Position numbers and translations under genes: made by a program. This document shows positions 39,601-47,336 of a stretch of 56,526 nucleotides of DNA, one piece after another (the first letter of the stretch is position 1; every line of letters begins with the position of its first letter). Source of the DNA: a virus. Where the stretch lies: positions 1 to 56,526 of the IMG/VR virus record IMGVR_UViG_3300036785_000842; one strand, 5' to 3'. The notes below the pieces were generated by a model. That model made no database searches. It saw only the letters and a program-made list of their open reading frames with translations, and was not told the origin of the DNA.

Positions 39601-40317
39601 CAGCGGGCCGGTCATGGTCACATTGCCGGCCAGCGGCACCGCAGCGTTGGCGACCGTGCTGACGGCGTCGACGTAGCCTTTGGTCGCCGCCTGGTTGACC
39701 GGCGAGGCCCCGGTCGGTGCGGCCGACAGGGTCAGCGGGCCGGTCATGGTCACATTGCCGGCCAGCGGCACATAGGGATAGGTCTTGGTGTCGACGTAGT
39801 TCTTGGTCGCCGCCTGCAATGCCGATTGCGGATCGCCGGTGAGCGACAAGAACCCGGTCATCGCGTCGCCGGCGCGCTTGACCGCAGCGTTGGCGACCGC
39901 GCCGACATTGTCGACGTAATTCTTGGTCGCCGCTGCCAAGGACTGCCCGGGCAGCGGATCGGCGGCGAGCCACAGCACCCCGGTCATCGTTCCGCCGGCG
40001 GTCGGCAATACACGCGCCCAGGCCGACGCCCCGCTGACCTGGCCGCGGCCATAGATGGCGCCGTCGATCGGCGCCTCCGGCACTCCGGTGGTGGCGCTGA
40101 TCAGCGACCATTGCCCGGCGCCCGACGGTCCCCGTCGGCCATAGAGCTGGCTATCCGGCGGCTCGGGGATCCCGCCGCCGCCCCCGACCACCGTTACCGG
40201 CAGCGGATGAGCGATGCTGGGCGGGTACCAGTGCTCGCCGGTGTCGGGTCCGGGGTTGTAGACCGCGACCGGCAGCGGATTGGCGTTGCTCGGCGGAAAC
40301 CAGGTCTCGTCGGCCAT
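36664..40317 (-). CDS. Tail fibre with phage-tail repeats
   Basis: 1217 aa from MADETWFPPSNANPLPVAV. The N-terminal ~100 residues include WYPPSIAHPLPVTV, also seen in the 40320 protein. Repeats of the form AGNVTMTGPLTLSAAPTG...AATKGYVDAV follow; some repeat pairs are almost identical in DNA (132-bp period at about 39440-39790). The rest is beta-rich with INLAGT and SVNCNSSIYQSG near the end; no chaperone domain seen. Receptor-binding fibre. Confidence 0.88.
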   Translation of the reverse strand: MADETWFPPSNANPLPVAVYNPGPDTGEHWYPPSIAHPLPVTVVGGGGGIPEPPDSQLYGRRGPSGAGQWSLISATTGVPEAPIDGAIYGRGQVSGASAWARVLPTAGGTMTGVLWLAADPLPGQSLAAATKNYVDNVGAVANAAVKRAGDAMTGFLSLTGDPQSALQAATKNYVDTKTYPYVPLAGNVTMTGPLTLSAAPTGASPVNQAATKGYVDAVSTVANAAVPLAGNVTMTGPLTLSAAPTGVSPVNQAATKGYVDAVSAVANAAVPLAGNVTMTGPLTLNADPTGVLGAVTKQYADNIMAMAEDAVDVAGDTMTGPLILSGDPTVALGAVTKQYADAHLATRPLSTAAPTTGYVMGWNGSTWLPVAAATGGGITTVNVAAPITGGGTTPTVTIGLATVPVASGGTGATAAGAAAATNIGALPLVGGTITGGLAIGGPPGGVFGAGTLNMSSTLSVNLNVAAMQSTTLGTPMFHTGAIDGAPALIVMDAFGLAAGTTTSLNFRTAAGTQAAPTNIAPTAAAAYIGALRFWGWDGSSFETGSVPAAIRAVTNGVWSTANHPTRLEFLTNPATGTAATIPLTIGQGLMVGAGAADMGLNTVNVGSGGGFYVNGTLLTPGTGGSGTVNAPGAASQAAYYNTTAAAVVSTSGMTFTGTTVSGLNVGSDAAGDIYFRGSSGNLARLALPVGNQILQVNSGTNQPNWVLVTGDILIPQGGAATIQPAVVTTGKLAAQAVTNAILAQMAANTIKGNNNVALGAPLDLNAAQVSTMLNLAQYAPLAGPAFTGTVTMATPLGVTSGGTGLAAPPAFNVLLGGGSAAPFGAAAPAGAGNILASNGASSNPSFQSLSTLGIATVASVPVVNTVTTPVMDGTATIGTQVTYARPDHVHPSDTSRAALAGATFTGLLTAPSPTFTGTITAAAANFSGAVVVNLNTAAAQAPQPGTAMQISGLDATVPRLEMDAYSGASAGNSPSILMRTSLGTAGTPTALTQGALMGGIAWRGYNGAGYSAGNRATINCLAAEAWNNTTPVESTQLTFNTTTHGGTTLNQRLALGEGMVVGAPTGGTLPMTGDMGAGTINLAGTGTAGAPVLALNGAPIGQIVKTVAWIAGANPNNGFVFRADAPRTIVSVIGVITVLNGAAATVSVNLVPAGSTAGPGTSVHGGMSVNCNSSIYQSGDQPMTLTTMAMAAGDRLILASTGTFTNSIGGIQVTLQ
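39440..39790. repeat. 132-bp tandem repeats in the fibre gene
   Basis: CATGGTCACATTGCCGG recurs at 39481, 39613 and 39745. Coding repeats of 44 aa; substrate for copy-number change. Confidence 0.75.
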
Positions 40318-40319
40318 CG

Positions 40320-40583
40320 CTAGTCCTGCTGCACGCCGATCGGCACCCACTCGCCGTTGCGCCGGGCATAGACCCGCCCGTCATGCGGCGCGTCCTCGAT
40401 CAGCGCCACCTCGGCCGGGCGCGCCCCCGCAGCGGCGCGGGTCACGACGACCACCGGCAGCGGGTTGGCGGTGGTCGGCGGATACCAGCCATCGACATTG
40501 GGTGCCGGGCCGGCGACCTGGACCGTTGGCAACGGATTGGCGGTCGTCCATGGCCCAGCCAAGACCCCCCGCCCCCCGCTCAT
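40320..40583 (-). CDS. Small protein sharing the fibre N-terminal motif
   Basis: 87 aa. GPWTTANPLPTVQV and WYPPTTANPLPVVVV repeat the motif WYPPSIAHPLPV of the fibre encoded 2 bp downstream, then DGRVYARRNGEWVPIGVQQD. Likely an assembly partner or a split N-terminal module of the fibre. Confidence 0.68.
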   Translation of the reverse strand: MSGGRGVLAGPWTTANPLPTVQVAGPAPNVDGWYPPTTANPLPVVVVTRAAAGARPAEVALIEDAPHDGRVYARRNGEWVPIGVQQD

Positions 40584-40867
40584 GACCGATCGCGCGCGGC
40601 CAGGCGGTCGCCGAGCTCGCGCGCGATCCGGCCGTTCGAATTGCCGGTGCGCTTGGCCTGCGGGCCCTTCGACTGCGCGATGCCGGGATATTCCTTGGCG
40701 ACCTTGCGGCGCACCTGAGCCTTTTCGGTCGGCGAGCCAAATTGCGAGACCCTGGTGAGCGCGCTGCGCGCCCGGTTTGCGGTGTCGACCGGGTAACCGT
40801 TGGTTTGTGGGACGGCAAACTCCTTCTTAGGCAGCGCCGCGCGCCGTTTGGCGGTCAGCTCAGCCAT
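40580..40867 (-). CDS. DUF6582-like protein
   Basis: 95 aa. LTAKRRAALPKKEFAVPQTN, YPVDTANRARSALTRVSQFG and AQVRRKVAKEYPGI resemble the DUF6582 pattern seen in phage and prophage proteins. Tail NGRIARELGDRLAARDRS echoes the SEIxRRxDxRQ tails elsewhere. Function unknown. Confidence 0.7.
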   Translation of the reverse strand: MAELTAKRRAALPKKEFAVPQTNGYPVDTANRARSALTRVSQFGSPTEKAQVRRKVAKEYPGIAQSKGPQAKRTGNSNGRIARELGDRLAARDRS

Positions 40868-41655
40868 CAGCCAGCCTCCTCCTGAAGCTCGTGCACCGGC
40901 GGCGCCGGCGGCTCGCCGCCGAGTGCGGCCGCACCCGCGACCCGCGGCATGCGCAACTCGCGCGGCGGCGCCAGCGCGGCGAATTCGTCGAGTGCCGAGA
41001 CCGGAGCCCCGACCATGGCGCCGGGGTTGCCGAGCTGCTTGGCCATCTCGACCGGGTCGTGGAGGGCCGGGACATAGGTCGGCATTTGCGGCTGCTGGCG
41101 CTGATACTCGGCTGCCCGGGTCATCTGCAATAATTGCTGCCCGAGCCCCTCGACCTGGTTCTCCAGGGTCGAGATGCGCAACCGCAACGTGTCGTTCTCG
41201 GTGAACAATTTGGTCGCCACGGCCTCGCGCTCGGCGTCGTCGAGATAGGCCTTGGCGCGCAACCGCAGCATCTGACCGCCCATACCGAGGTTCTGCACCG
41301 CCAGATCCGAGAGATCGGCGAGGTCCTCGATGGTGCGGACGTTGCGATAATTTAATTCAGCGATCTGCGCTCTCTTCAAAAGCGACCATTCGCTGAGCGG
41401 AGTGCCGCTGAGCGGCGCCTCCTTGCCCGCCTTGAATGCCGCGTAGAGCTCGGGCCAGCGCTCGACATGCCCGTCATTGACCCGCTCGACCAGAATCGTG
41501 CCCGAGCCGGGGATGAAGATCTTGACAAAATCGACATCGCGAAAGATGTCGCGTCCGGCCTTGACCGAAGCAAAGCCGTCGCGTTCGGCGTCGGTATAAA
41601 ATTCGGCGCGGGTCTGCCGCGCCGGCCCGTCATAGGTCCGGCTGTAGCCCAGCAT
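40867..41655 (-). CDS. HhH-containing phage structural protein
   Basis: 262 aa. N-terminal beta domain (VDFVKIFIPGSGTILVERVND), then LKRAQIAELNYRNVRTIEDLADLSDLAVQNLGMGGQMLRLRAKAYL, a helix-hairpin-helix-like unit found in many podophages, and a coiled coil ENDTLRLRISTLENQVEGLGQQL. The C-terminus is Pro-rich. Encoded with capsid genes. Confidence 0.72.
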   Translation of the reverse strand: MLGYSRTYDGPARQTRAEFYTDAERDGFASVKAGRDIFRDVDFVKIFIPGSGTILVERVNDGHVERWPELYAAFKAGKEAPLSGTPLSEWSLLKRAQIAELNYRNVRTIEDLADLSDLAVQNLGMGGQMLRLRAKAYLDDAEREAVATKLFTENDTLRLRISTLENQVEGLGQQLLQMTRAAEYQRQQPQMPTYVPALHDPVEMAKQLGNPGAMVGAPVSALDEFAALAPPRELRMPRVAGAAALGGEPPAPPVHELQEEAG

Positions 41656-41673
41656 GGGGCCTCCTCCTATGGA

Positions 41674-42975
41674 TCAGTTCGGAACGTAGAGGACGCGGCC
41701 GCTGCCGCCCGGCCCGGAATTGGCCGGCCCCAGCAACACGGTCTGGATCGACGTCGTGGTGCCGTTGTTGGTCAGCAGCTGGAAATTGGTCTGGTTAGCC
41801 ACCGGCGCCATGTTGAACGAGCCCACCCGGGTAAAGGTGACCGGCGCACCCAGTGTCCCCGGCGGCGCCTGGCGCAACGCAAATACCTGACTGGTCGCAT
41901 CGAAGGCGAGATCAAAGGCCGGGTTGTTCGAATTATAGCTCCAGGTGTTGTGGACCGAGTCGTAGACCACGTTCACCGTAAAGTGGCCGCCAATATCGCC
42001 GCCTTGCAACGTGCTAATCGGGTCGATCGCGATCAGCCCCGGATGAATGGTCGCCAGACGCTGCCAGGTTATTACGCTGTTGGAGGGGCCGCCCAGCCCC
42101 TGGCGGAATGCTATGTTGTCCGCCGTCACGTCGTAGACCAGGTCAAACGCCGGCATGTTAGTTTGAGTATAAGTGAAATTCTGCTGCACCGGATCAAACT
42201 GGGCATTGACCATGTAGTGGGCAGTACTGTCGCTGCCAAAGAACACGTTCGAATTGAGCCCGATGAACCCGTTCGACATGTCGGAGACCCGGGTCCAGGT
42301 TATCGTCTGCCCGGCCTGGCCGGCGGGAGCCGACCGCATCGCCCATTCCTGGGCCGTCAGGTTCCACACAAAGTCGAAGGCCGGGCCGTTGGTCAGGTAT
42401 TTGAACGTAAAATTACCCTGGGCATCCGGCTCCGTCTGGTAGGCGTTGGTGAGGATGTGCGTGACCGTAAGGCCCGGCGGCTGAAGCGACGAGCCGGGCG
42501 ACAAGACCAGACCGGTCGTCGAGAAGATCGTCCCCGGCGCAGCGTCGGTCGGTGGCGTGACCCCGACCCCGAGTGGCCCCGGCACGGTGACCGGGCCGCT
42601 CGCGCTATCCGCACTGCCAGCGAGCTGTCCGGCGATCCATTGCCGGCGAGCCGGCGCAAATACCCCGGTCATGAACGCCTCCAGCAAAAACGGCTCCCCG
42701 GGGGGGATATCGTTGATGTACTCGGTGCCATCGGGATAGACCTCCACCGTGTAAAGATTGCTGTTGAACAAAAAGTGCAGAAATTGCCCTGAGGCCGGAC
42801 GCAGCCGCACCCCCTGGCCGAGGTTCCCGAACAGCACCTGAAAATTGGTTTCGACCAGTGCCGCACTCTGCTGATCGACGCCCTGCGGCGCCAACACGGC
42901 CGGACTGTCCGAGGCCAGCATGTGAGCCAGCTTCGCCGGGGTTCCGGCCAGCATGACCTCGCGTTTGGTAGCCAT
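41674..42975 (-). CDS. Virion protein with three internal repeats
   Basis: 433 aa. After an N-terminal domain (VETNFQVLFGNLGQGVRLRP, FLFNSNLYTVEVYPDG) three ~60-aa units each carry PAFDxVxDxTAxxxAxRQ and VITWQR-type strands, suggesting repeated beta modules. Ends GPGGSGRVLYVPN, shared with the 21347 fibre. Possibly a fibre, head decoration or tail protein. Confidence 0.65.
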   Translation of the reverse strand: MATKREVMLAGTPAKLAHMLASDSPAVLAPQGVDQQSAALVETNFQVLFGNLGQGVRLRPASGQFLHFLFNSNLYTVEVYPDGTEYINDIPPGEPFLLEAFMTGVFAPARRQWIAGQLAGSADSASGPVTVPGPLGVGVTPPTDAAPGTIFSTTGLVLSPGSSLQPPGLTVTHILTNAYQTEPDAQGNFTFKYLTNGPAFDFVWNLTAQEWAMRSAPAGQAGQTITWTRVSDMSNGFIGLNSNVFFGSDSTAHYMVNAQFDPVQQNFTYTQTNMPAFDLVYDVTADNIAFRQGLGGPSNSVITWQRLATIHPGLIAIDPISTLQGGDIGGHFTVNVVYDSVHNTWSYNSNNPAFDLAFDATSQVFALRQAPPGTLGAPVTFTRVGSFNMAPVANQTNFQLLTNNGTTTSIQTVLLGPANSGPGGSGRVLYVPN

Positions 42976-42978
42976 ATC

Positions 42979-43077
42979 TTAGGGTCCTTGGGTTGCCGGG
43001 GCCGGATCGGTCGAGCCGAGGAGCCGGGCGACGGCGGCGGGTAGTCCGGCATGCATCAACAGGCTGGTCTGCGCCAT
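42979..43077 (-). CDS. 32-aa peptide with GLPAAVARLLGS motif
   Basis: MAQTSLLMHAGLPAAVARLL GSTDPAPATQGP. The motif matches the three repeats of the 47069-47302 product, which argues that it is translated. Between capsid decoration and 41674 genes. Confidence 0.5.
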   Translation of the reverse strand: MAQTSLLMHAGLPAAVARLLGSTDPAPATQGP

Positions 43078-43090
43078 GCCGCCGCCCCTC

Positions 43091-43591
43091 TCAGTTCACC
43101 ACCGGCCGCGAGATTTCGACATTGACCGTCGCATCAGTGGTTACCGCAGCGGAGCTGACCACCGCCCCGGTCAAGGCTCCTGCGGTGGCGGCCCCCCCGG
43201 CACTGGTGGCGACCTGCCCGGGCGTCGCCGAGACGCCGACTGCGGCACCCAGCGCAATCGCCGCACCGCTGGTCTTGGCGATCAGCGCATTGCCGGTGAT
43301 CTGAAACCAGCCGAACTGGCCCGCACCAGGTGCGGCCATCGCGACCGCCACGGGCGACCCGCCTTTGGCCCCGGTCACCGCCAGGACCGTCGCGGGCGTC
43401 AGCTGGTTATAGGTCACCAGTGACCCGAGCACGGTCCCCGCCACCCCCGGCAGATACAGAAACTCGCCGCCGCCCAAGACCGGGTCGAGGGCGTGCGCCA
43501 GCATGCCCGGATAAGCCGGAATGCGCGGGAAGCTGTCGACCTGGCGCATCCCCGGCAGACCGGCGATGTCGTCTTGAAACGCATAGGCCAT
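43091..43591 (-). CDS. Capsid decoration-type protein
   Basis: 166 aa from MAYAFQDDIAGLPGMRQVDS (GGAGGACAGTA immediately before). Gly/Ala/Val-rich beta structure (VAGTVLGSLVTYNQLTPATV, FGWFQITGNALIAKTSGAAI, VGVSATPG) like DUF2190-type decoration proteins. Encoded directly after the capsid gene, the usual place for head decoration. Confidence 0.68.
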   Translation of the reverse strand: MAYAFQDDIAGLPGMRQVDSFPRIPAYPGMLAHALDPVLGGGEFLYLPGVAGTVLGSLVTYNQLTPATVLAVTGAKGGSPVAVAMAAPGAGQFGWFQITGNALIAKTSGAAIALGAAVGVSATPGQVATSAGGAATAGALTGAVVSSAAVTTDATVNVEISRPVVN

Positions 43592-43613
43592 TACTGTCCT
43601 CCTAAATGACAAA

Positions 43614-43629
43614 CCCGGCTTTCGCCGAG
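43614..43629 (-). terminator. GNRA-loop hairpin between capsid and decoration genes
   Basis: Minus strand CTCGGC GAAA GCCGGG followed by TTTGTCATTT. Could attenuate transcription so capsid mRNA exceeds downstream mRNA; T-tract is weak. Confidence 0.35.
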
Positions 43630-43657
43630 ATTCGTGTTCCGATTTACTCTGCTTACC

Positions 43658-44689
43658 CTAGTTAATCAGCACGCCCTGCAAAAACGCGTTCGACATAGTC
43701 ATGTTGCCGGCCCACCCGACCAGTTTGACCATTGCGTCCTGATTGACGGTAAACCGGTCAGGATTGAGCGGGACCATGTTGCGGTCGCGGTGCGGTCTCA
43801 GGAAGATGTAATCTGTATTGAGAAAGTACATATGATTACTTGGAGCGCCACTCAAGGTTGCCCAGGTGATGCCGCCGCCGATCGTCGTCCCGGTGCCGGC
43901 CGCGACCCCCTGGAAGCCACCATCGAACACCACGTCGGCATCCATGAATTTGAGGCTCTGGAACCCGGCCACCCCCTCGTTCGGGTTGGTGATCCGCTGG
44001 ATCGCCTGCAGGCTCTCCCAATAGAATGTGAAATACGCGTTATCCGCGATCATAAGATCCGGCCTATCGGTGCCGCGTACCTGGTTTAACCACTGCCGGT
44101 TCATCATGGTCTGCATCGTTGCCGTACCGGGTGTAAGACCCGCCGCAGCAAAGGAGCCCACATAGGCCCGCCAGAACGGCCACAGCCCGCGGTCGATGCC
44201 GCCGACCACGCCGGCGGTCTCGACATCGGCGACGAGCAATTGCAGACCGCCGATCTGCTTGCCGCCGTCCAACGTGCCATTGCCGTAGCAGTCGCCCGAG
44301 ATGCCGTTGGTCATCGTCCGCTCGGCATTGCCGATGCGGCTTTCCAACAGATCGATCATGCGCTCGACGCCGCTGTTCTGCAGCTCTTCGAGACCGCTGA
44401 TCGAGACCGCGACCGCGGCCTGCGCCCAGGGATATTGCGCCGCAGTGAAGACATCGGACGGCGAAATATTCAATATGTCGTAACCCGAATATCTCTTGTA
44501 AGTCCCGTTTTCTGAGTACTCCAATTCCTGGACGATCGCCTGCCCGCCGTCGACCGGCTTGATCTTGTTGCGCTGGCTGAGCTTGGCGAGGATCGCGTTG
44601 TTCTTGGTGACGTTGTCGGCGAGCTTGCGACTTCTATTGAACAGGGTAGTCGTCGTAATTTCGCCCCAGTTCGGATTTGGTGAAGGCAT
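43658..44689 (-). CDS. Major capsid protein
   Basis: 343 aa. TTTLFNRSRKLADNVTKNNA and LSQRNKIKPVDGGQAIVQEL (N-arm and E-loop region), VSISGLEELQNSGVERMIDL LESRIGNAERTM (spine helix), MADNAYFTFYWESLQA and FMDADVVFDGGF, then TMSNAFLQGVLIN resemble the HK97-fold capsid proteins of alphaproteobacterial podophages. Flanked by scaffold and decoration genes. Confidence 0.85.
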   Translation of the reverse strand: MPSPNPNWGEITTTTLFNRSRKLADNVTKNNAILAKLSQRNKIKPVDGGQAIVQELEYSENGTYKRYSGYDILNISPSDVFTAAQYPWAQAAVAVSISGLEELQNSGVERMIDLLESRIGNAERTMTNGISGDCYGNGTLDGGKQIGGLQLLVADVETAGVVGGIDRGLWPFWRAYVGSFAAAGLTPGTATMQTMMNRQWLNQVRGTDRPDLMIADNAYFTFYWESLQAIQRITNPNEGVAGFQSLKFMDADVVFDGGFQGVAAGTGTTIGGGITWATLSGAPSNHMYFLNTDYIFLRPHRDRNMVPLNPDRFTVNQDAMVKLVGWAGNMTMSNAFLQGVLIN

Positions 44690-44739
44690 GCCATCTCCCC
44701 AAAAGAGGTTTTGCGGGAGGACCCTCGAATGGGAACGCC

Positions 44740-45990
44740 TTAGCGGCGGTCGCCCATATGGGCCCTGATTTCATCACGGATGGATCGTTCCGGGCCTCCC
44801 AGGTCCTGCGGCGCTGCACCGGGTCCGGGGGAACCGGTGACGCTCGAACCCGCGCGGCGCGCGGCGTCTGCTCTGGCCTTCCGCTCGTCTGCCGCTTTCC
44901 TTGCCTCGTCATCATTGCGTTGCGCGAGGAGGCGTTCGCGGGTTGAGGGGTTGGCCCATGCGGCGCGGTCGTAGAGGTCTTGCAGATCGACCGTCGGCTT
45001 GCCCTGAGCTCGGTCGAGCTGGGCGAGCATCGTCATCTGCGACTCCACTTCCGCAAGATACGGATGCAACAGATTGCCGGCGCCGTCGCGCGCATCGGCA
45101 AAGGTCTGATAGGTCTGGCTGGCGGCATTGAGGCGGTCGCGCTGCTCGGCCTCCAACCGCGCGCGCTCGCCGCCTTCGAGCCGCTCGAGTCGCGCCGCGA
45201 GCGCCGGATCGACCGGTGCGGGCTGGCCGCCGCCGTTGGGCTGGTAGCCGCCATTGGGCTGGCCGCCGCCGTCGCCGCCGCCCGACTGCGGGGCAAAGCC
45301 GCGCCGCGCGTTGAGATGGCGAGCGATGTTGACCGGGTCGGCGCCATAGCCGTGAATGAGGTTGGCGATGACCTCGTCCTGGGTCTGCTTGTCGGTCAGG
45401 CCGCGCTCGACCGAGTACCAGATCTTGATGATGTCCTTGGGCTCGCGCTGCTGGGCGCGCAGGTTCTGCTGCCACGGCTGGAACAGCTGCTCGACCTCGC
45501 CATAGCCGCGCTCGAGGTCGGCCGCGCGCTGCAATCGCGGGGTGAGCCCGGCCTCGCGCCGCGCGTTCAGCCTGAGAAACTTTGACCGGTCATCGTCGGA
45601 GGACAGTGATCCAAACAAATCCTTGTCCTCGGCCGACCAGTGCTCGGGTGCCTTGGGCGGACCGGCGGGCTCGGCCGGCGCCCGATCGGCGGCCGGCGGC
45701 GGCGGTTCTCCACCCTCGGCCGGCGGTTGCCGCGGCTCACCGGTCGCCGCACCGGCCGCCGGCGGCGGTTTATCGCCGGCCGCTCCCGGCGGTTCTCCAT
45801 CCCTGGCCGGCGGTTGCCCGGTGCCACCCGACCCGGCATTGGCCAATTGGTCGACATCCGATGGGCCACCCTGGGCCGCCGGCGGCGGCTCTTTGGTCTG
45901 CTCCCGGAAGGTGTCGGCGATCAGCTCGCGCAGGTCGTCGCTCGGCGTGTTGCCGGTCGGCGGCCCGTCGCCACCGCGGTCTCCAGACAT
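44740..45990 (-). CDS. Scaffolding protein
   Basis: 416 aa. A disordered N-terminal ~130 residues (Pro/Glu/Gly-rich) leads to EHWSAEDKDLFGSLSSDDDR and a long charged helical region (QPWQQNLRAQQREPKDIIKI, ARLERLEGGERARLEAEQRD) ending in a basic tail (ADERKARADAARR). The acid-helical-basic layout directly upstream of the capsid gene is that of P22-like scaffolds. Confidence 0.8.
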   Translation of the reverse strand: MSGDRGGDGPPTGNTPSDDLRELIADTFREQTKEPPPAAQGGPSDVDQLANAGSGGTGQPPARDGEPPGAAGDKPPPAAGAATGEPRQPPAEGGEPPPPAADRAPAEPAGPPKAPEHWSAEDKDLFGSLSSDDDRSKFLRLNARREAGLTPRLQRAADLERGYGEVEQLFQPWQQNLRAQQREPKDIIKIWYSVERGLTDKQTQDEVIANLIHGYGADPVNIARHLNARRGFAPQSGGGDGGGQPNGGYQPNGGGQPAPVDPALAARLERLEGGERARLEAEQRDRLNAASQTYQTFADARDGAGNLLHPYLAEVESQMTMLAQLDRAQGKPTVDLQDLYDRAAWANPSTRERLLAQRNDDEARKAADERKARADAARRAGSSVTGSPGPGAAPQDLGGPERSIRDEIRAHMGDRR

Positions 45991-45993
45991 CCC

Positions 45994-46395
45994 TTATCTC
46001 CTCGCTGCGTTCATGCGCGCGCCGATCGACGGCGTGGTGCTGCCGCGCGCCTGGTGACGAGCGTCTTCGAGCTCGTCGCGGATGGTCTTTTCCGGCTTGG
46101 CCTCTTCGCCGGTTTTCTCGGCGCCGAGCTCGTGCAATACGAGCTCGACCCGGCGGTCGGAATTCTGGTCGGTGTCGCGCTGCTCGGAGCTCAGCACATG
46201 CGCCTCGCCGGCGATGCGGAAATGGTCGCCGGGCTTGGGCATCTCGTTGATGCCGAGCTTGCGCAGGCAGTCGTCGTCGAGGTTGATCACCAGCCCGTGA
46301 GGGTAGTCATCGGCGCTGGGACGAAACGGGATCCCGAAGGTCTCCTCCGCGTTCTTCTTCTCGCGGTCCGAGCGCTTCATGACGACGGTTTTCAT
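45994..46395 (-). CDS. Capsid staple-like protein
   Basis: 133 aa from MKTVVMKRSDREKKN with GGGGAGA 7 nt before. DYPHGLVINLDDDCLRKLGI, PKPGDHFRIAGEAHVLSSEQ and RRVELVLHELGAE match small phage capsid 'staple' proteins that clip neighbouring capsomers. The frame extends upstream but reaches low-complexity sequence. Sits before the scaffold gene, as expected. Confidence 0.72.
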   Translation of the reverse strand: MKTVVMKRSDREKKNAEETFGIPFRPSADDYPHGLVINLDDDCLRKLGINEMPKPGDHFRIAGEAHVLSSEQRDTDQNSDRRVELVLHELGAEKTGEEAKPEKTIRDELEDARHQARGSTTPSIGARMNAARR

Positions 46396-46570
46396 CGGAT
46401 CTCCCCGTGTTGGTGACCTCGTCGGCGCCGCCGACCGCCCCCTCGCAGCACGAAGCCTGTCCACTGCCCCCGCAGGCCGGACACGGGATGATCATCATCG
46501 CGACCATGTCGCGCGGCGTCGGGAGCCGCATCATGGCTCTGCCGCTACCGCCGCATTCAGCGCAGCGCAT
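46307..46570 (-). CDS. DnaJ-type zinc-motif protein
   Basis: 87 aa. MRCAECGGSGRAMM and PCPACGGSGQASCC form two CxxCxGxG motifs like the DnaJ zinc-finger. The start overlaps the upstream stop (TGATG). The C-terminal half overlaps the staple gene by 89 bp in another frame, so the functional part may be shorter. Confidence 0.6.
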   Translation of the reverse strand: MRCAECGGSGRAMMRLPTPRDMVAMMIIPCPACGGSGQASCCEGAVGGADEVTNTGRSDENRRHEALGPREEERGGDLRDPVSSQRR

Positions 46571-46953
46571 CAGCGCCCACCGATGACGCGATCGATCTGC
46601 GGGCCCTCGTAGCCAGCACCGCGCAACACACCCTCGGCCTCGGCGCGGCGCTCGCCGGGATCGCGGTCGAGCTGGCGTTTGATATCCTGGGCGATCTCGC
46701 CGGCTGCCGGCTCGACCAGCTTGCGCGGCGCCATGATCGTCGAGGCCTCGTTGCCGACCTCGGTCAGGTCATAGCGCCGCAGATGCTCGCGGTGCTGGGT
46801 GCGCCCGGTGATCAGCTCGCCGGTGCGCATCGAGCGGTAAGGTGCCAAGTCGGTCTGCACCGTCGGCGCCGGCAGATCCGAGCGCGCCGCCGATATCGCC
46901 GGCGGCTCCCACGGCACGAGCTCGCCATTGCGCATGACATAGCGCCGTCGCAT
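46570..46953 (-). CDS. Head-associated hypothetical protein
   Basis: 127 aa from MRRRYVMRNGELVPWEPPAI, GGGAG upstream. The opening resembles short podophage proteins that begin YVxRxGxLV. Then LAPYRSMRTGELITGRTQHR (a restatement of the opening motif) and RRYDLTEVGNEA. The end EIAQDIKRQLDRDPGERRAE echoes the SEIxRRxD tail of other virion proteins. Function unknown. Confidence 0.65.
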   Translation of the reverse strand: MRRRYVMRNGELVPWEPPAISAARSDLPAPTVQTDLAPYRSMRTGELITGRTQHREHLRRYDLTEVGNEASTIMAPRKLVEPAAGEIAQDIKRQLDRDPGERRAEAEGVLRGAGYEGPQIDRVIGGR

Positions 46954-47068
46954 GCTTAAGCTCCCCGTTAGGGCGAACGTCGCGGAGGGGTGAGCCGCCA
47001 CTGGAGCCCCGAGGGTGTCGGGCGTCCCCCTTGGCCTGGCGATCAGGTCAGCCCGGCATCCTCGCCGG

Positions 47069-47302
47069 CTAGACCCCCAAGAGCCGTGCCTGTGCGGGCG
47101 GCATGCCGACCGCACACAACATGTCCATCGGTGTGCTTTTCCCGGAACCCGGTGTATCGGAGCCGAGCAATTTGGCCAGCGCTGCCGGGATGCCAACATG
47201 CATCAGCTGCATCATCGGCGCCCCGTTCGCCCCGTCGCTGCCGAACAGCCGCGCCGCCGCCGCCGGCATGCCGACCGCGACGAGGTCCCGCATTACCGCC
47301 AT
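47069..47302 (-). CDS. Triple-repeat peptide with GMPAAxARLLG motif
   Basis: 77 aa made of three ~22-residue units: VAVGMPAAAARLFGSDG, HVGIPAALAKLLGSDT and AVGMPPAQARLLGV. A single copy is encoded at 42979-43077. Each unit would be a short amphipathic helix. Located between the portal C-terminal gene and head genes. No family known to me. Confidence 0.6.
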   Translation of the reverse strand: MAVMRDLVAVGMPAAAARLFGSDGANGAPMMQLMHVGIPAALAKLLGSDTPGSGKSTPMDMLCAVGMPPAQARLLGV

Positions 47303-47311
47303 CGAACTTCT

Positions 47312-47332
47312 CCTGAGCGATTGTCGAAGGGC
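47312..47332. repeat. Dispersed repeat B, copy 1
   Basis: 21-bp CCTGAGCGATTGTCG AAGGGC, identical to 48047-48067 and, inverted and 2 bp shorter, to 48655-48673. Resembles the CTGAGCTTGTCGAAGG interspersed repeat of many alphaproteobacterial chromosomes. Confidence 0.6.
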
Positions 47333-47336
47333 TCGA

